Positions 25,327 through 34,847 are shown, counted from the stretch's first letter. The stretch: DNA of 64,000 nt from an uncultured Burkholderiales bacterium (GCA_903820745.1 CAIJIT010000309.1:1-64000), one strand, 5' to 3'. Translations and numbers: made by a program. The notes: a model not told the origin generated them from the sequence alone.

Positions 25327-25824
25327 ATGTCAAAAAAAGAGCGATGGAAACCCAGCGTCACGGTCGCGGCGGTGATCGAGGAGGGCGGCCGCTTCCTGCT
25401 GGTTGAAGAACAGACCCCCGAAGGCTTGCAGTTGAACAACCCGGCCGGACACCTCGATCCGGGGGGATCGCCGCTGCAAGCGGTGGTCCGCGAGGCGTTG
25501 GAAGAAACCGCCAGACCCTTTGAGGCCGAGGCGATGGTCGGCATCTATATGGCGCGCTTTGTCCGCCCGGCGAGCCAGGAAGATGTGACCTATCTGCGCA
25601 TCGCCTTTTGCGGCCGCGTCGGCGCCGAGGTGCCTGGCCTGCAACTCGACCATGGCATCTTGCGCACCCTGTGGATGACGATCGACGAGTTGCGTGCCAG
25701 CGTCGAGCGGCACCGCAGCCCGCTGGTGCTGCAATGCATCGAGGACTATCTGGCCGGCAAGCGGCTCCCGCTCAACGCGATCGTGGTCGACCCGTCGCTC
25801 TATGCGCCCCGGATCAAGGCCTGA
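25327..25824 (+). CDS. Nudix hydrolase, NudJ/phosphatase-like, with variant Nudix box
   Basis: A 165-residue Nudix protein. The box reads GHLDPGGSPLQAVV then REALEETA. The REx2EE core that binds Mg2+ is intact, but the first glutamate of the consensus (G-x5-E) is glycine. NudJ-like enzymes upstream of mnmA hydrolyse thiamine or nucleotide pyrophosphates, and this order is common in proteobacteria. The codon is GGA where GAG or GAA is expected. The gene ends 18 bases before the mnmA start. Confidence 0.88.
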   Translation: MSKKERWKPSVTVAAVIEEGGRFLLVEEQTPEGLQLNNPAGHLDPGGSPLQAVVREALEETARPFEAEAMVGIYMARFVRPASQEDVTYLRIAFCGRVGAEVPGLQLDHGILRTLWMTIDELRASVERHRSPLVLQCIEDYLAGKRLPLNAIVVDPSLYAPRIKA

Positions 25825-25842
25825 TTGCAGGACAATTCAGCG

Positions 25843-26946
25843 ATGAATTCAAAGCAACGCATCGTTGTCGGCCTGTCCGGCGGCGTCGATTCGGCCGTCA
25901 CCGCTTACCTGCTCAAGCAGCAGGGGCATGAAGTCATCGGCATCTTCATGAAGAATTGGGAAGGCGATGACGACGATGAGTTTTGTTCGTCGAACATTGA
26001 CTTCATCGACGCGGCCGCAGTGGCCGATGTGATCGGCATCGAGATCGAGCATGTCAACTTCGCTGCCGATTACAAGGAGCGGGTGTTTGCCGCTTTCCTG
26101 CGCGAATATGCTGCCGGCCGCACGCCCAACCCCGATGTGCTGTGCAATGCCGAGATCAAGTTCAAGGCTTTTCTTGATCATGCGATGCGTCTGGGCGCCG
26201 ACAAGATTGCCACCGGGCATTACGCCAGGACCCGCGAGCTCAGCGGCCAGACGCAGTTGCTCAAGGGCGTCGATCCGGCCAAGGATCAGAGCTATTTCCT
26301 GCACCGCTTGAACCAGGCGAAGCTGTCAAAAACGCTGTTTCCGATCGGCGAGTTGCACAAGACCGAAGTGCGCCGCATTGCTGAATCGATCAAGCTGCCG
26401 AACGCCCGCAAGAAGGACTCGACCGGCATCTGCTTCATCGGCGAGCGGCCATTCCGCGAATTTCTCAACCGCTATCTGGCGCATCAGCCCGGGCCGATCA
26501 AGGACGAACGCGGCCGCAAGCTCGGCGAGCATGTCGGCCTGTCCTTTTACACCTTGGGTCAGCGCCAGGGCCTGGGCATCGGCGGCGTGAAGGAAAAGGG
26601 GCAACCGCGCGGCGGCGGCGACCATCAACCCTGGTTCGTGGCACGCAAGGACCTCGCCAGCAACACGCTTTACGTGGTGCAAGGCCATGCTCACCCCTGG
26701 CTGCAAAGCCATCAACTGGTCGCCGACGATCTCAGCTGGACCGGCAATGAACCCTTGGCTGGCCGCCTCGGCGCCAAGACCCGCTATCGGCAGAGCGATG
26801 CTGCATGCAGCTATGAGCCTGGCCTTGGCAGCTTCACGCTGCGCTTCGATCAGCCGCAATGGGCGGTCACGCCGGGGCAGAGCGCAGTTCTATACGATGG
26901 CGAGGTTTGTCTGGGCGGCGGCGTGATCGCCTCGGCCCTGGAATGA
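25843..26946 (+). CDS. mnmA: tRNA-specific 2-thiouridylase MnmA
   Basis: A 367-residue ATP-pyrophosphatase that thiolates U34 of tRNA-Lys, -Glu and -Gln. The PP-loop is [17 protein letters not shown]. The catalytic cysteine pair lies in [12 protein letters not shown] and [10 protein letters not shown]. The C-terminal domain closes with [14 protein letters not shown] chose ATG at 25843, which directly precedes the PP-loop strand; the alternative at 25825 is non-ATG. A GACAAT box lies 6 bases before the ATG. The stop overlaps the ATG of the membrane-fusion protein gene. Confidence 0.96.
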   Translation: MNSKQRIVVGLSGGVDSAVTAYLLKQQGHEVIGIFMKNWEGDDDDEFCSSNIDFIDAAAVADVIGIEIEHVNFAADYKERVFAAFLREYAAGRTPNPDVLCNAEIKFKAFLDHAMRLGADKIATGHYARTRELSGQTQLLKGVDPAKDQSYFLHRLNQAKLSKTLFPIGELHKTEVRRIAESIKLPNARKKDSTGICFIGERPFREFLNRYLAHQPGPIKDERGRKLGEHVGLSFYTLGQRQGLGIGGVKEKGQPRGGGDHQPWFVARKDLASNTLYVVQGHAHPWLQSHQLVADDLSWTGNEPLAGRLGAKTRYRQSDAACSYEPGLGSFTLRFDQPQWAVTPGQSAVLYDGEVCLGGGVIASALE

Positions 26947-28244
26947 ACAGCAATTCTTCGATCAACTCTGAAACTGAAAACCTCATGGCAGATTCGACCA
27001 CCTTGGGCCCGCTCACTATCGACAGGCAGGCGCCGCAGGTCAAGCGCCGACGCAAGACCTGGCCCTGGCTGATTGGCGCTGTGCTGCTGATCGGCGGTGC
27101 CTGGATGGCGCTGGCGCCGCGCAAGCCCGAAGTACAGGCCACGTCGGTGCTGCAGAGTTATCCCTCGCAGCAGTACTTGCAACTGACTGCTTCGGGTTAT
27201 GTCGTCGCGCAGCGCCGGGCTGCGGTCGCATCGAAGGCGACCGGGCGCTTGATCGAGCTGAATGTGCGCGAAGGCAGCCGGCTGCTGAAAGGCCAGTTGA
27301 TCGCGCGGCTTGATGCCAGCGATGTGCAGGCGGCGATCGGCGCCGCGCAAGCCGGCGTGCGCCAGGGCGAGGCGGGAGTGCGTCAGGCACAGGCGCAAGT
27401 GCGCCAGGCCGAGGTTGAACAAGGTAATGCCGACGCCGAGATGCAGCGCAGCAAGAGCTTGCAGGCGCAGGGCTTTGTTTCATCCCAGGCGCTCGATGCG
27501 GCGCAGCGGCGGCTCGATGCGGCGCGCGCCGGCCAACTGGCTGCTCAGGCCGGCGTCGGTTCGGCCCAGGCTTCGCTGTTGCAGGCCCAAGCGCAGCTGA
27601 ATGTGCAGCAGGTGATGCGCGATTACACCGAAATCCGCGCGCCGTTTGACGGTGTGGTCTTGAACAAGAATGCCAATGTCGGCGACATCATCACGCCGTT
27701 CTCGAATGCCGCCGGGTCGCAAGGGGCGGTGGTGACGATGGCCGACCTGAGTACGCTCGAGGTCGAGGCCGATGTATCGGAAAGCAGCCTGTCCAAGGTC
27801 GTTGCTGGCGCGCCGGTCGAAATCACGCTCGACGCCCTACCGGGTTTGCGCCTGCGCGGCAAGGTCGCGGGTATCGTGCCAACGGTCGACCGTGCCAAGG
27901 CGACGGTGATGACCAAGGTGCAGTTCGAGACGCTCGACCCGCGCATCCTGCCCGAGATGAGCGCCAAGGTGAGCTTTTTGTCGCAGGCGCCGACGACGGC
28001 CGAACAGCAGTCGGTGCTGACGGTGAATCCGAAGGCCTTGCTCGAGCGCGATGGCAAGCAATGGCTGCTGCGCATCAAGCGCGAGGGCGACAAGGACATG
28101 ATCGAAGCGGTCGAGGTCAAGCCAGGCCGCAAGCTCGGCGATGTGATCGAAATCAGCGGTGCGCTGAAGTCGGGCGAACGGCTGGTGCTGGCGCCCACTG
28201 CCAGTTTGAAAGCCGGCATGCAGGTCAGCCTGGTCAGCAAATGA
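26943..28244 (+). CDS. Periplasmic adaptor (membrane-fusion) protein of a MacAB-like exporter
   Basis: About 433 residues: basic cytoplasmic start (KRRRKTWPW), one transmembrane helix (residues about 39-56), the lipoyl half-motif [21 protein letters not shown], a long alanine/glutamine-rich coiled-coil hairpin (residues about 125-215), then the second lipoyl half ([18 protein letters not shown]) and beta-barrel. HlyD/MacA family. It bridges the inner-membrane ABC parts encoded next to an outer-membrane channel not found here. The start overlaps mnmA by four bases; an alternative start is ATG 26985. Confidence 0.88.
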   Translation: MNSNSSINSETENLMADSTTLGPLTIDRQAPQVKRRRKTWPWLIGAVLLIGGAWMALAPRKPEVQATSVLQSYPSQQYLQLTASGYVVAQRRAAVASKATGRLIELNVREGSRLLKGQLIARLDASDVQAAIGAAQAGVRQGEAGVRQAQAQVRQAEVEQGNADAEMQRSKSLQAQGFVSSQALDAAQRRLDAARAGQLAAQAGVGSAQASLLQAQAQLNVQQVMRDYTEIRAPFDGVVLNKNANVGDIITPFSNAAGSQGAVVTMADLSTLEVEADVSESSLSKVVAGAPVEITLDALPGLRLRGKVAGIVPTVDRAKATVMTKVQFETLDPRILPEMSAKVSFLSQAPTTAEQQSVLTVNPKALLERDGKQWLLRIKREGDKDMIEAVEVKPGRKLGDVIEISGALKSGERLVLAPTASLKAGMQVSLVSK

Positions 28245-28951
28245 GCGTGGAAACGCCATTGATCAAGATCCGCGATCTGTCCAAAGGCTATCAGCGCGGC
28301 GGACAGGACATTGTGGTGCTGACCGAATTGCAGCTCGACGTGATGGCCGGCGATTTCGTCGCCTTGATGGGGCCCAGCGGATCGGGCAAGAGCACCTTGC
28401 TGAACCTGATCGCCGGCATCGACAAGCCCAGCAGCGGCCGGATCGAGATCGGCGGCATCGACATCGCCACACTCAGCGAAGGCGAACTGGCCGATTGGCG
28501 GGCGCGCAATGTCGGTTTCATTTTCCAGTTCTACAACTTGATGCCGGTGCTCAGCGCGTTCGAGAACGTCGAACTGCCTTTGTTGTTGACCCATTTGTCG
28601 GCCAAGCAGCGGCGTGAGCATGTGCTGACCGCCTTGCATATGGTGCGGCTCGACGACCGCATGGACCATTACCCGAACGAGTTGTCGGGTGGCCAGCAGC
28701 AGCGTGTGGCGATCGCGCGCGCTCTGGTCAGCGACCCGATGCTGATCGTCGCCGATGAGCCGACCGGCGACCTCGACCGCCAAACCGGTGCCGAGGTGCT
28801 GGACCTGCTGGTCGAGCTCAATCGCAGCCTGGGCAAGACCATCGTCATGGTCACCCATGACCCGAAGGCGGCAGCGCGCGCGCGGCGCATCGTGCACCTT
28901 GAAAAGGGCGAGCTGGTGCCCGATGCAGCCCAGCTTGCCCAGCCGGTCTGA
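28241..28951 (+). CDS. ABC transporter ATP-binding protein (MacB/LolD type)
   Basis: A 236-residue ABC ATPase with intact motifs: Walker [14 protein letters not shown]-loop [21 protein letters not shown] (the N-L-(M/I)-P hallmark of the MacB/LolD/FtsE group), signature [15 protein letters not shown], Walker [12 protein letters not shown] and H-loop VTHDP. It works with the two FtsX-like permeases downstream and the adaptor upstream. The ATG overlaps the adaptor stop (ATGA). Confidence 0.94.
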   Translation: MSVETPLIKIRDLSKGYQRGGQDIVVLTELQLDVMAGDFVALMGPSGSGKSTLLNLIAGIDKPSSGRIEIGGIDIATLSEGELADWRARNVGFIFQFYNLMPVLSAFENVELPLLLTHLSAKQRREHVLTALHMVRLDDRMDHYPNELSGGQQQRVAIARALVSDPMLIVADEPTGDLDRQTGAEVLDLLVELNRSLGKTIVMVTHDPKAAARARRIVHLEKGELVPDAAQLAQPV

Positions 28952-28954
28952 TCG

Positions 28955-30112
28955 ATGTTCATCTTCAAGCTGCTGCTGAAAAATGCCTTTCGCCACAAGC
29001 TGCGCACCAGCTTGACCATGGTCGGCCTGGTCGTCGCGATCTGCGCTTTTGGCCTGCTGCGAACGATCATCGGTGCCTGGTATGCCGGCGTCGAAGCCTC
29101 GAGCAGCACAAGGCTGGTGGCGCGCAGCGCGATTTCCTTGACCTTCCAGCTGCCGCTGAATTACCTGCAGCGGATCAAGGCGGTCGAGGGCGTGCAAGGC
29201 GTCTCTTGGGCCAACTGGTTCGGTGGCGTCTACATCACCGAGCGCAATTTTTTCCCGCAGTTTGCGGTCGAGCCGGCCAGCTATCTGGCGCTTTATCCTG
29301 AATATCGGCTCAAGGACGAAGAAAGGCTGGCCTTCATTCGCGACCGCCAGGGTGCCATCGTCGGGCGCAAGCTGGCCGATAAATTCGGCTGGAAGGTCGG
29401 CGACCAGATCCCGCTGCGCGGCACGATTTACCCCGGCACCTGGACCTTCACCCTGCGCGGCATCTGGGATGGCGCCGAGGCGAAAACCGACGAGAGTCAG
29501 TTGCTGTTCCACTGGGCTTTCGTGAACGAATCGCTGCGCAAACGCCTACCCGGCCGTGCCGACTATGTCGGTGTCTATATCGTCGGCATCAATGACCCGC
29601 CGAACGCTGCGGTGATCTCGCAGCGAATCGACGCGCAGTTCAAGAACTCACTGGCCGAGACCTTGACCGAAACCGAATCGGCTTTCCAGCTCAGTTTCGT
29701 CTCGATGAGCGAGGCGATTCTGGTGGCGATCGAGGCAGTCAGCTACATCATCATCGTCATCATCATGGCGGTGATGGCCAACACGATGACGATGACCGCG
29801 CGCGAGCGCTTGTCCGAATATGCAACGCTGAAAGCGCTCGGGTTCGCCCCGGCTTTTGTGGTCAAGCTGCTGTTCGGCGAGAGCCTGTTCATCGCCATTC
29901 TCGGCGGCTTGGCCGGCGTGCTGATGACCCTGCCGCTGGCCGCTGCCTTCGCCCGAGTTGCAGGCACCTTGCTGCCGGCTTTCCAGGTCTCGCTGCCGAC
30001 GATCGGCTTGCAGATGCTGGCGGCGCTGGTGGTTGGCACTGTGGCTGCGGCTTGGCCGGCCTGGAAAATGAGCCGCATCGACATCGTGCAGGGCTTGCGC
30101 AATGTGGCTTGA
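28955..30112 (+). CDS. ABC transporter permease, FtsX/MacB-like (first)
   Basis: A 385-residue permease with an N-terminal transmembrane helix (residues about 17-40), a large periplasmic MacB_PCD domain (about 45-255), and three C-terminal helices ([37 protein letters not shown]; near residue 360). It follows the ATPase by three bases. The C-terminal tail [16 protein letters not shown] is typical of FtsX-like permeases. The transported substrate is unknown; lipids, lipoproteins and peptides are options. Confidence 0.9.
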   Translation: MFIFKLLLKNAFRHKLRTSLTMVGLVVAICAFGLLRTIIGAWYAGVEASSSTRLVARSAISLTFQLPLNYLQRIKAVEGVQGVSWANWFGGVYITERNFFPQFAVEPASYLALYPEYRLKDEERLAFIRDRQGAIVGRKLADKFGWKVGDQIPLRGTIYPGTWTFTLRGIWDGAEAKTDESQLLFHWAFVNESLRKRLPGRADYVGVYIVGINDPPNAAVISQRIDAQFKNSLAETLTETESAFQLSFVSMSEAILVAIEAVSYIIIVIIMAVMANTMTMTARERLSEYATLKALGFAPAFVVKLLFGESLFIAILGGLAGVLMTLPLAAAFARVAGTLLPAFQVSLPTIGLQMLAALVVGTVAAAWPAWKMSRIDIVQGLRNVA

Positions 30113-30166
30113 CGGAGTTCCTTGCCCGACATCCCGCAGCGAAAGTCACGGGCGGTTTGGCTCACG

Positions 30167-31336
30167 ATGAAACCTATTCCTTTTTCCTATATCGCCCGCA
30201 ACCTCTGGGTGAGGCGCTTCACCACCCTGCTGACCGCCGGCGGCATGGCGCTGGTTGTCTATGTGTTTGCCACCGTTTTGATGATGAGCGAGGGCATTCG
30301 CGCGACCCTGGTGGCGACCGGTCAGCCCGATAACGTGATCGTGCTGCGCAAAGGCGCTGGGGCCGAGATCAATAGCTCGGTCGACCGATCACAGGCGGCG
30401 ATCCTCGAGAGCCTGGCCGGCATCGCTACCGATGCCGATGGGCAACCGCTGTTCAGCAAGGAACCGGTGGTACTGAACAACTTGCCCAAGCGCGGCAGCG
30501 GCAAGCCGAGCAATGTGACGGTGCGCGGCACCAGCTTGCGTGGCTTGCAGATGCGCCCGCAGGTGCAACTCGTCGAAGGCCGCATGTTCCGCCCCGGGAC
30601 CTCGGAGATCGTCGCCGGGCGCGCCATCTCGCGCGGCTTCCAGGGCGCGGGACTCGGCGAGACCTTGCGCTTCGCCGGGCGCGACTGGGTGGTGGTCGGC
30701 GTCTTCGATGCCGGTCGCTCGGGATTCGATTCGGAGATCTGGGGCGATGCCGACCAGATGTTGCAGGCCTTCCGGCGTGGCAGCTATTCGACGCTGGTTT
30801 TTCGCCTCGCCGATGCGAGTCAGTTCGACTTGATCAAGGCTGCGCTCGAGTCTGATCCACGGCTGACCGTCGAGCTCAAACCAGAGCAGCGCTTTTATGC
30901 CGAGCAATCTGAAGCGCTGGCGACCTTCATCAGCATCCTGGGCATGTCGCTGTCGGTGATCTTCTCGGTCGGAGCGATCGTCGGCGCGATGATCACGATG
31001 TTCGCCGCAGTCGCGTCACGAGTTGGCGAGATCGGCACCCTGCGCGCCTTGGGCTTCAGGCGCGGCGCGGTGCTGATCGCCTTCCTGAGCGAGGCGATGT
31101 TGCTCTCCTTGGTTGGCGGCCTGATCGGGCTGGGAGCGGCTTCACTGATGCAGACGGTGAATATCTCGACCACCAATTTTCAGACCTTTGCCGAACTGGC
31201 CTTCCAGTTCAAGCTGACGCCGACGATCGCCTGGCAGACGCTGGCCTTCGCGCTGTTCATGGGGGTAGTCGGGGGCTTCATTCCGGCCTGGCGGGCGGCA
31301 AGGATGAAGATCGTCGATTGCCTGCGAGCGGCTTGA
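30167..31336 (+). CDS. ABC transporter permease, FtsX/MacB-like (second)
   Basis: A 389-residue paralogue of the preceding permease, with the same plan: N-terminal helix (LLTAGGMALVVYVFATVLM), periplasmic domain, and three C-terminal helices ending in PAWRAARMKIVDCLRAA. ATG at 30167 starts MKPIPFSYIARNLWVRR; an upstream TTG frame (30122) adds an unlikely 15 residues. Two separate permeases suggest a heterodimeric transporter, unlike homodimeric MacB. Confidence 0.9.
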   Translation: MKPIPFSYIARNLWVRRFTTLLTAGGMALVVYVFATVLMMSEGIRATLVATGQPDNVIVLRKGAGAEINSSVDRSQAAILESLAGIATDADGQPLFSKEPVVLNNLPKRGSGKPSNVTVRGTSLRGLQMRPQVQLVEGRMFRPGTSEIVAGRAISRGFQGAGLGETLRFAGRDWVVVGVFDAGRSGFDSEIWGDADQMLQAFRRGSYSTLVFRLADASQFDLIKAALESDPRLTVELKPEQRFYAEQSEALATFISILGMSLSVIFSVGAIVGAMITMFAAVASRVGEIGTLRALGFRRGAVLIAFLSEAMLLSLVGGLIGLGAASLMQTVNISTTNFQTFAELAFQFKLTPTIAWQTLAFALFMGVVGGFIPAWRAARMKIVDCLRAA

Positions 31337-31380
31337 GCCAGGCGCTTGCAAAGCCTGCAGTGCTGCCTCACGATCACTGC

Positions 31381-31764
31381 ATGAAATCTGCGTCTTTCTG
31401 CTTTTCCGCCATCTTCATGGTCAGCGCCTGTGCCGCCGAGCCGATGTCTTCAGCCAGTCTGTGGCCGCAGATTCAAGCCGAAGTCGGCGCTGCGGCCTGC
31501 GATGGCGCGCAGCGATGCCGGACCCTCGCGATCGGCGCCAAGGCCTGCGGCGGGCCGGAAAGTTATCTGGCCTGGTCGACCCAGCAAAGCGATGGGCCAA
31601 AACTGAAGTCACTGGTGGCGCAGCATCGCAGCTTGCGCGAGGCCGAAATGCGCCGCAGCGGCATGGCGTCGGATTGTTCATTTGTCACCGACCCCGGCGC
31701 CATTTGCCTTGCTGGGCGCTGCGAGTTGCTGCCAAGGGGACAGGCGGCAAAGCCATCGCAGTGA
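31381..31764 (+). CDS. Small cysteine-containing secreted protein of unknown function
   Basis: A 127-residue protein with a signal sequence and a possible lipobox (VSAC, cysteine at residue 17). The mature part has several cysteines (in AAACDGAQRC, KACGGPESY, SDCSFV and AICLAGRCEL), so one or two disulfides are likely. I do not recognise a named family. It follows the permease gene by 44 bases on the same strand and may be part of that transcript. Confidence 0.65.
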   Translation: MKSASFCFSAIFMVSACAAEPMSSASLWPQIQAEVGAAACDGAQRCRTLAIGAKACGGPESYLAWSTQQSDGPKLKSLVAQHRSLREAEMRRSGMASDCSFVTDPGAICLAGRCELLPRGQAAKPSQ

Positions 31765-31792
31765 GACGGCAAGCCATTGAGCGCCAGTAATA

Positions 31793-31833
31793 ATCACTGT
31801 AATTCAAACGCTATACGTTAAAATTACGGTGAT
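31793..31833. repeat. Inverted repeat overlapping the start of the DUF4143 ATPase gene, candidate operator
   Basis: ATCACTGTAATT (31793-31804) and AATTACGGTGAT (31822-31833) are inverted copies with one mismatch and a 17-base spacer. The right arm contains the GTG/ATG start. The spacer holds a smaller palindrome, AACG-CTATA-CGTT (31807-31819). The stretch is much more AT-rich than its surroundings. A dimeric repressor binding here would block transcription and translation start; autoregulation is one possibility. Confidence 0.55.
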
Positions 31834-33004
31834 GTTGATCCGTAAAATTGAATCTGTTGTGCAGGAGCGGCTGGCGTCTACCGCAGCGGTGGTGCTTTTG
31901 GGGCCGCGTCAGGTCGGCAAGACCACCCTCGCTCGCAAGATCGCCGCCGCCAGTCCGAATGCCATTTACCTTGACCTGGAGCGACCTTCCGATCGCCTGA
32001 AAATCGAAGATGCAGATGGCTATTTGCGTCAAAGCCCGGACCGCCTGGTCGTGATTGACGAGATCCACAGGGCGCCCGGGCTGTTTGAAGTGCTACGAGG
32101 GATCATCGATGAGCGCCGTGCGCAAGGCAAACGTTACGGCCATTTTCTGCTCCTGGGTTCGGCCGCGCTCGACCTGATGCGCCAAGCTTCCGAGTCACTC
32201 GCAGGTCGAGTGGCTTATCTGGACATGCCTGCGCTCGACATCCTGGAAATCCAGCCGAGCGGCATCACTGAATCTTCCTTGTGGCACAGAGGGGGATTCC
32301 CGGACAGCCTGCTGGCGCCAAGTGATGTTGCAAGCCTTGATTGGCGGCGTGACTTCATCCGCTCCTATCTGGAACGAGATGTCCCCATGTTCGCGCCGCG
32401 GTTGCCCACTGAAACGGTGGGACGCCTCTGGACCATGCTGGCTCACCAACAGGGCAGCTTGCTGAACCAGGCCCGTCTGGCAGCCAGCTTGGGTGTCAGT
32501 GCCCCCGCTGTCGCCCGCTACCTTGACTTGCTGGTCGACCTGAAGCTGTTGCGCAGGCTACAACCGTGGAGCGGAAATCTGACCAAACGCTTGGTCAAAG
32601 CCCCCAAGATCTATATCCGCGACAGCGGCCTTGTCCATGGCTTGCTGGAGATTGACACGCTCGACCGCCTACTAGGACATCCCGTCGCGGGGTCTAGCTA
32701 TGAGGGCTTTGTGCTGGAAAACCTGATTGCCGCAGCGGGTGAAAGTCGCAGACCTTGCTTCTACCGTTCTCAAGACGGTGCGGAAATTGACCTGGTGTTC
32801 GAGCGTGGGGGCGTACCGGAACTGGCGATTGAAGTGAAACGTTCTTCCGCACCAAAAATCGACAAGGGCTTTGCCATCGCATGCGATGAACTGGGCCTGG
32901 AAAACCGCTTTGTGGTGTATCCCGGAGCCGAACAATTCGGCCTGCGTCACGGCGCTAGGGCGATCTCGCTCAAGGACATGGTCAGCCGTTTGGCAAGCCA
33001 GTAG
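31832..33004 (+). CDS. ATP-binding protein, AAA_14/DUF4143 family
   Basis: A 390-residue protein. An N-terminal P-loop ATPase domain carries Walker A LLGPRQVGKTTLARK (residues 23-37) and Walker B LVVIDEIHRAP. The C-terminal DUF4143 half has a winged-helix-like segment (LAASLGVSAPAVARYLDLL) and a nuclease-like end (FYRSQDGAEIDLVFERG, then LAIEVKRSS), recalling a D-x(n)-ExK restriction-type core. Family members are common in mobile and accessory DNA; their role is unsettled. A GTG three bases upstream is an alternative start. The gene is isolated, with its own inverted-repeat control region, and its local AT-rich 5' region suggests acquisition. Confidence 0.88.
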   Translation: MLIRKIESVVQERLASTAAVVLLGPRQVGKTTLARKIAAASPNAIYLDLERPSDRLKIEDADGYLRQSPDRLVVIDEIHRAPGLFEVLRGIIDERRAQGKRYGHFLLLGSAALDLMRQASESLAGRVAYLDMPALDILEIQPSGITESSLWHRGGFPDSLLAPSDVASLDWRRDFIRSYLERDVPMFAPRLPTETVGRLWTMLAHQQGSLLNQARLAASLGVSAPAVARYLDLLVDLKLLRRLQPWSGNLTKRLVKAPKIYIRDSGLVHGLLEIDTLDRLLGHPVAGSSYEGFVLENLIAAAGESRRPCFYRSQDGAEIDLVFERGGVPELAIEVKRSSAPKIDKGFAIACDELGLENRFVVYPGAEQFGLRHGARAISLKDMVSRLASQ

Positions 33005-33010
33005 TAAATC

Positions 33011-33832
33011 CTAGAAGTCCCAGCGAAGAATTCCCAGCAAGCTCAGCGCTGATTGATGCGTTTCCGGTTGCGCCGCGCCGCCGATCAGGATGCCGTTGCG
33101 AAATATCGCTTGACCAGCCCCGGCGGCGAAGCGCTCGGCGACCTGGTCCAGCCGCAGCTGCCAACCCCAACGATCGGTCAGCCCGCCAGCCAGCTTGCCG
33201 CCTATTTGCAGACCGAGTTGCGCCATCCGGCTTGGCCCCAGGCCCAAGGTCGCCGGATCGGCATGAGGCAGGCGCAGCAGCATTGTTCCTCTAGGCCCGG
33301 CGCCAAGCCAGGCCTCGGCCGAGACCTTCAATCCGTTCCAATCTGCCAGGGCATAGCGCAAACCTGCGGCCGCCTGCCAGTCATCGAATCGTTCCGGGTA
33401 GCCTTCGACCAGACCGACGCCGGCGATGTGGCGCTGGATCCTGCGGTAGCCCAGGCTGGCACCGAGCGACCATGCTTCGGACACCTCGCGCAGGACCACC
33501 AGCCTGGCCTGCTGTTGCTTGATCTTGCTGCTCGTTTGCAAGGGCATATCGGTGCTGCTGACGCCCCGATAGGCGCGAAGACCGTTTACCTGACTGATGC
33601 GGCCGGTCCAATGCATGGCGCCGCAGTCACTGCCCAAGCTCAGGCCCTGCGTGTGCAGGGTGCCTTCTTCGCGCAGCAACTTGCGCCCTTGCGCATTGAA
33701 CTCTTCCCAGCGGCTGTGCCAGACGCCAGCATCGAGTGCCGGGACCGGCAAGCTGCAATCTGCCAATGCCATGCCATGCAGAAAGGCCATGCAGATCGCA
33801 ATGACAGGGCGCCTCAAAGCAGGTCGAGCCAT
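33011..33832 (-). CDS. Predicted outer-membrane beta-barrel protein, unknown family
   Basis: A 273-residue protein with a signal peptide (ending ALA before DCSLPVPAL). The body alternates hydrophobic and polar residues in strands such as WSLGASLGYRRIQ, WQAAAGLRYALADW and LGLQIGGKLAGGL, and ends in phenylalanine (GILRWDF), the usual BAM recognition signal. Two cysteines in the N-terminal part may pair. Its start lies 19 bases inside the end of the upstream lipoprotein gene, so both are co-translated. I cannot name the family. Confidence 0.7.
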   Translation of the reverse strand: MARPALRRPVIAICMAFLHGMALADCSLPVPALDAGVWHSRWEEFNAQGRKLLREEGTLHTQGLSLGSDCGAMHWTGRISQVNGLRAYRGVSSTDMPLQTSSKIKQQQARLVVLREVSEAWSLGASLGYRRIQRHIAGVGLVEGYPERFDDWQAAAGLRYALADWNGLKVSAEAWLGAGPRGTMLLRLPHADPATLGLGPSRMAQLGLQIGGKLAGGLTDRWGWQLRLDQVAERFAAGAGQAIFRNGILIGGAAQPETHQSALSLLGILRWDF

Positions 33833-34803
33833 GCCTTGATGACCGAGGCTTCATAGATGCCGTTGCCGTCTGCGTCGAGCTCGATCAACACGTTCGTCAG
33901 GCTCTGCGCGGTGAACCTGACCTGGCTGCCATTCATGCCCACCGCCTTCAGTTGTCCGCTCGACGGGTAGTTTTCGCTGCTGGAGCGCAACAGCGGTGCA
34001 ATCGTGCTCAAGGTGAATGGCCTGGACTCCAGCGCCGAGCTGGTCACGGTGCCGGCAATCGAAGTCGAACTGAGGAAGCCAAGCCCCGAAGGCGTGCGGG
34101 TGTCGCTGATCGTGAAGTCTTGCAGCGAACGCGTGCTGCTGACACCGCCATAGTTGTCCGAAGTCGAAAAGCTGACCACAGTCAGGTTGACGCTGCTAGT
34201 GTTGGCTGCAGTTGAGCTGAGGGCAAGGCTGATGCTGCCGTTGCCTGTAGCGCTGCCAGCGCTGGTGCCGGCTGACAGGTTGGTGAAGCTCATGGTCATG
34301 GCGGCGGAATAGACATTGCTGTCGAGGTTGCCGGTCAGCGCCGTGACCGACGCGGCGAGTGACCCATTCATCGACAGACCGCCCTCATTGCAATTGGCCA
34401 GGTTCATGCTGACCGAATCGCCGGCATCGACCTGTTGATTGCCGTTCACATCGGTGACGCTGACGCTCATGCTGCCGCCGCCGCTGCATGAATTCGTCTG
34501 TGTTGTCGTCGCGCCGGTGACCAGCCTCGGCGCAGCAGCAAACCATTGGTTCAACTTCGGCAACTGAGCCAAGCCATATGACAGCAGCACGCGGTCGCTG
34601 GCGACCTGTGCGCCGGTGACCAACGAGGTCGACTGCAACAGGTAATAGGTCGACGACATCGATTCCTGGGCCACTGCCTGATAGTTGCTGGCCGTGATCA
34701 GCAAGGCCCCTGCTGCCTGCGGATTGTTCACGCTGCTGCCGCCGCCACCGCCGCAAGCCGCCAGCAAGGTGACCAAGGCCAAGGTGATTGAAGAGATACG
34801 CAT
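33814..34803 (-). CDS. Predicted lipoprotein with serine/threonine-rich body, unknown function
   Basis: A 329-residue protein with signal peptide and lipobox LAAC, followed by a GGGGGSS tether. The mature part is very rich in Ser, Thr, Gly and Asn, like beta-helical or adhesin-type surface proteins. It contains a Ca-binding-like loop, DVNGNQQVDAGD, and near the C-terminus ELDADGNGIYE, both EF-hand/dockerin-like. ATG at 34803 is supported by GGAGAA six bases upstream. It overlaps the outer-membrane-protein gene downstream, suggesting a surface lipoprotein with a dedicated membrane partner. Confidence 0.7.
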   Translation of the reverse strand: MRISSITLALVTLLAACGGGGGSSVNNPQAAGALLITASNYQAVAQESMSSTYYLLQSTSLVTGAQVASDRVLLSYGLAQLPKLNQWFAAAPRLVTGATTTQTNSCSGGGSMSVSVTDVNGNQQVDAGDSVSMNLANCNEGGLSMNGSLAASVTALTGNLDSNVYSAAMTMSFTNLSAGTSAGSATGNGSISLALSSTAANTSSVNLTVVSFSTSDNYGGVSSTRSLQDFTISDTRTPSGLGFLSSTSIAGTVTSSALESRPFTLSTIAPLLRSSSENYPSSGQLKAVGMNGSQVRFTAQSLTNVLIELDADGNGIYEASVIKAWLDLL

Positions 34804-34828
34804 CTTGATTCTCCGGTTGGTTTGAACT

Positions 34829-34847
34829 GAGGCCGCTTGACGGCCTC
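34829..34847. other. Hairpin in the leader of the lipoprotein gene
   Basis: GAGGCCG (34829-34835) and CGGCCTC (34841-34847) form a 7-bp stem with a five-base loop, about 25 bases upstream of the lipoprotein ATG on the minus strand. It might end transcripts from the upstream 5-oxoprolinase remnant or affect translation. Confidence 0.35.

Noticed and set aside
27623-29512. 629-codon antisense frame over the MacAB-like genes
   Set aside because: A shadow of three genes with intact motifs on the + strand.
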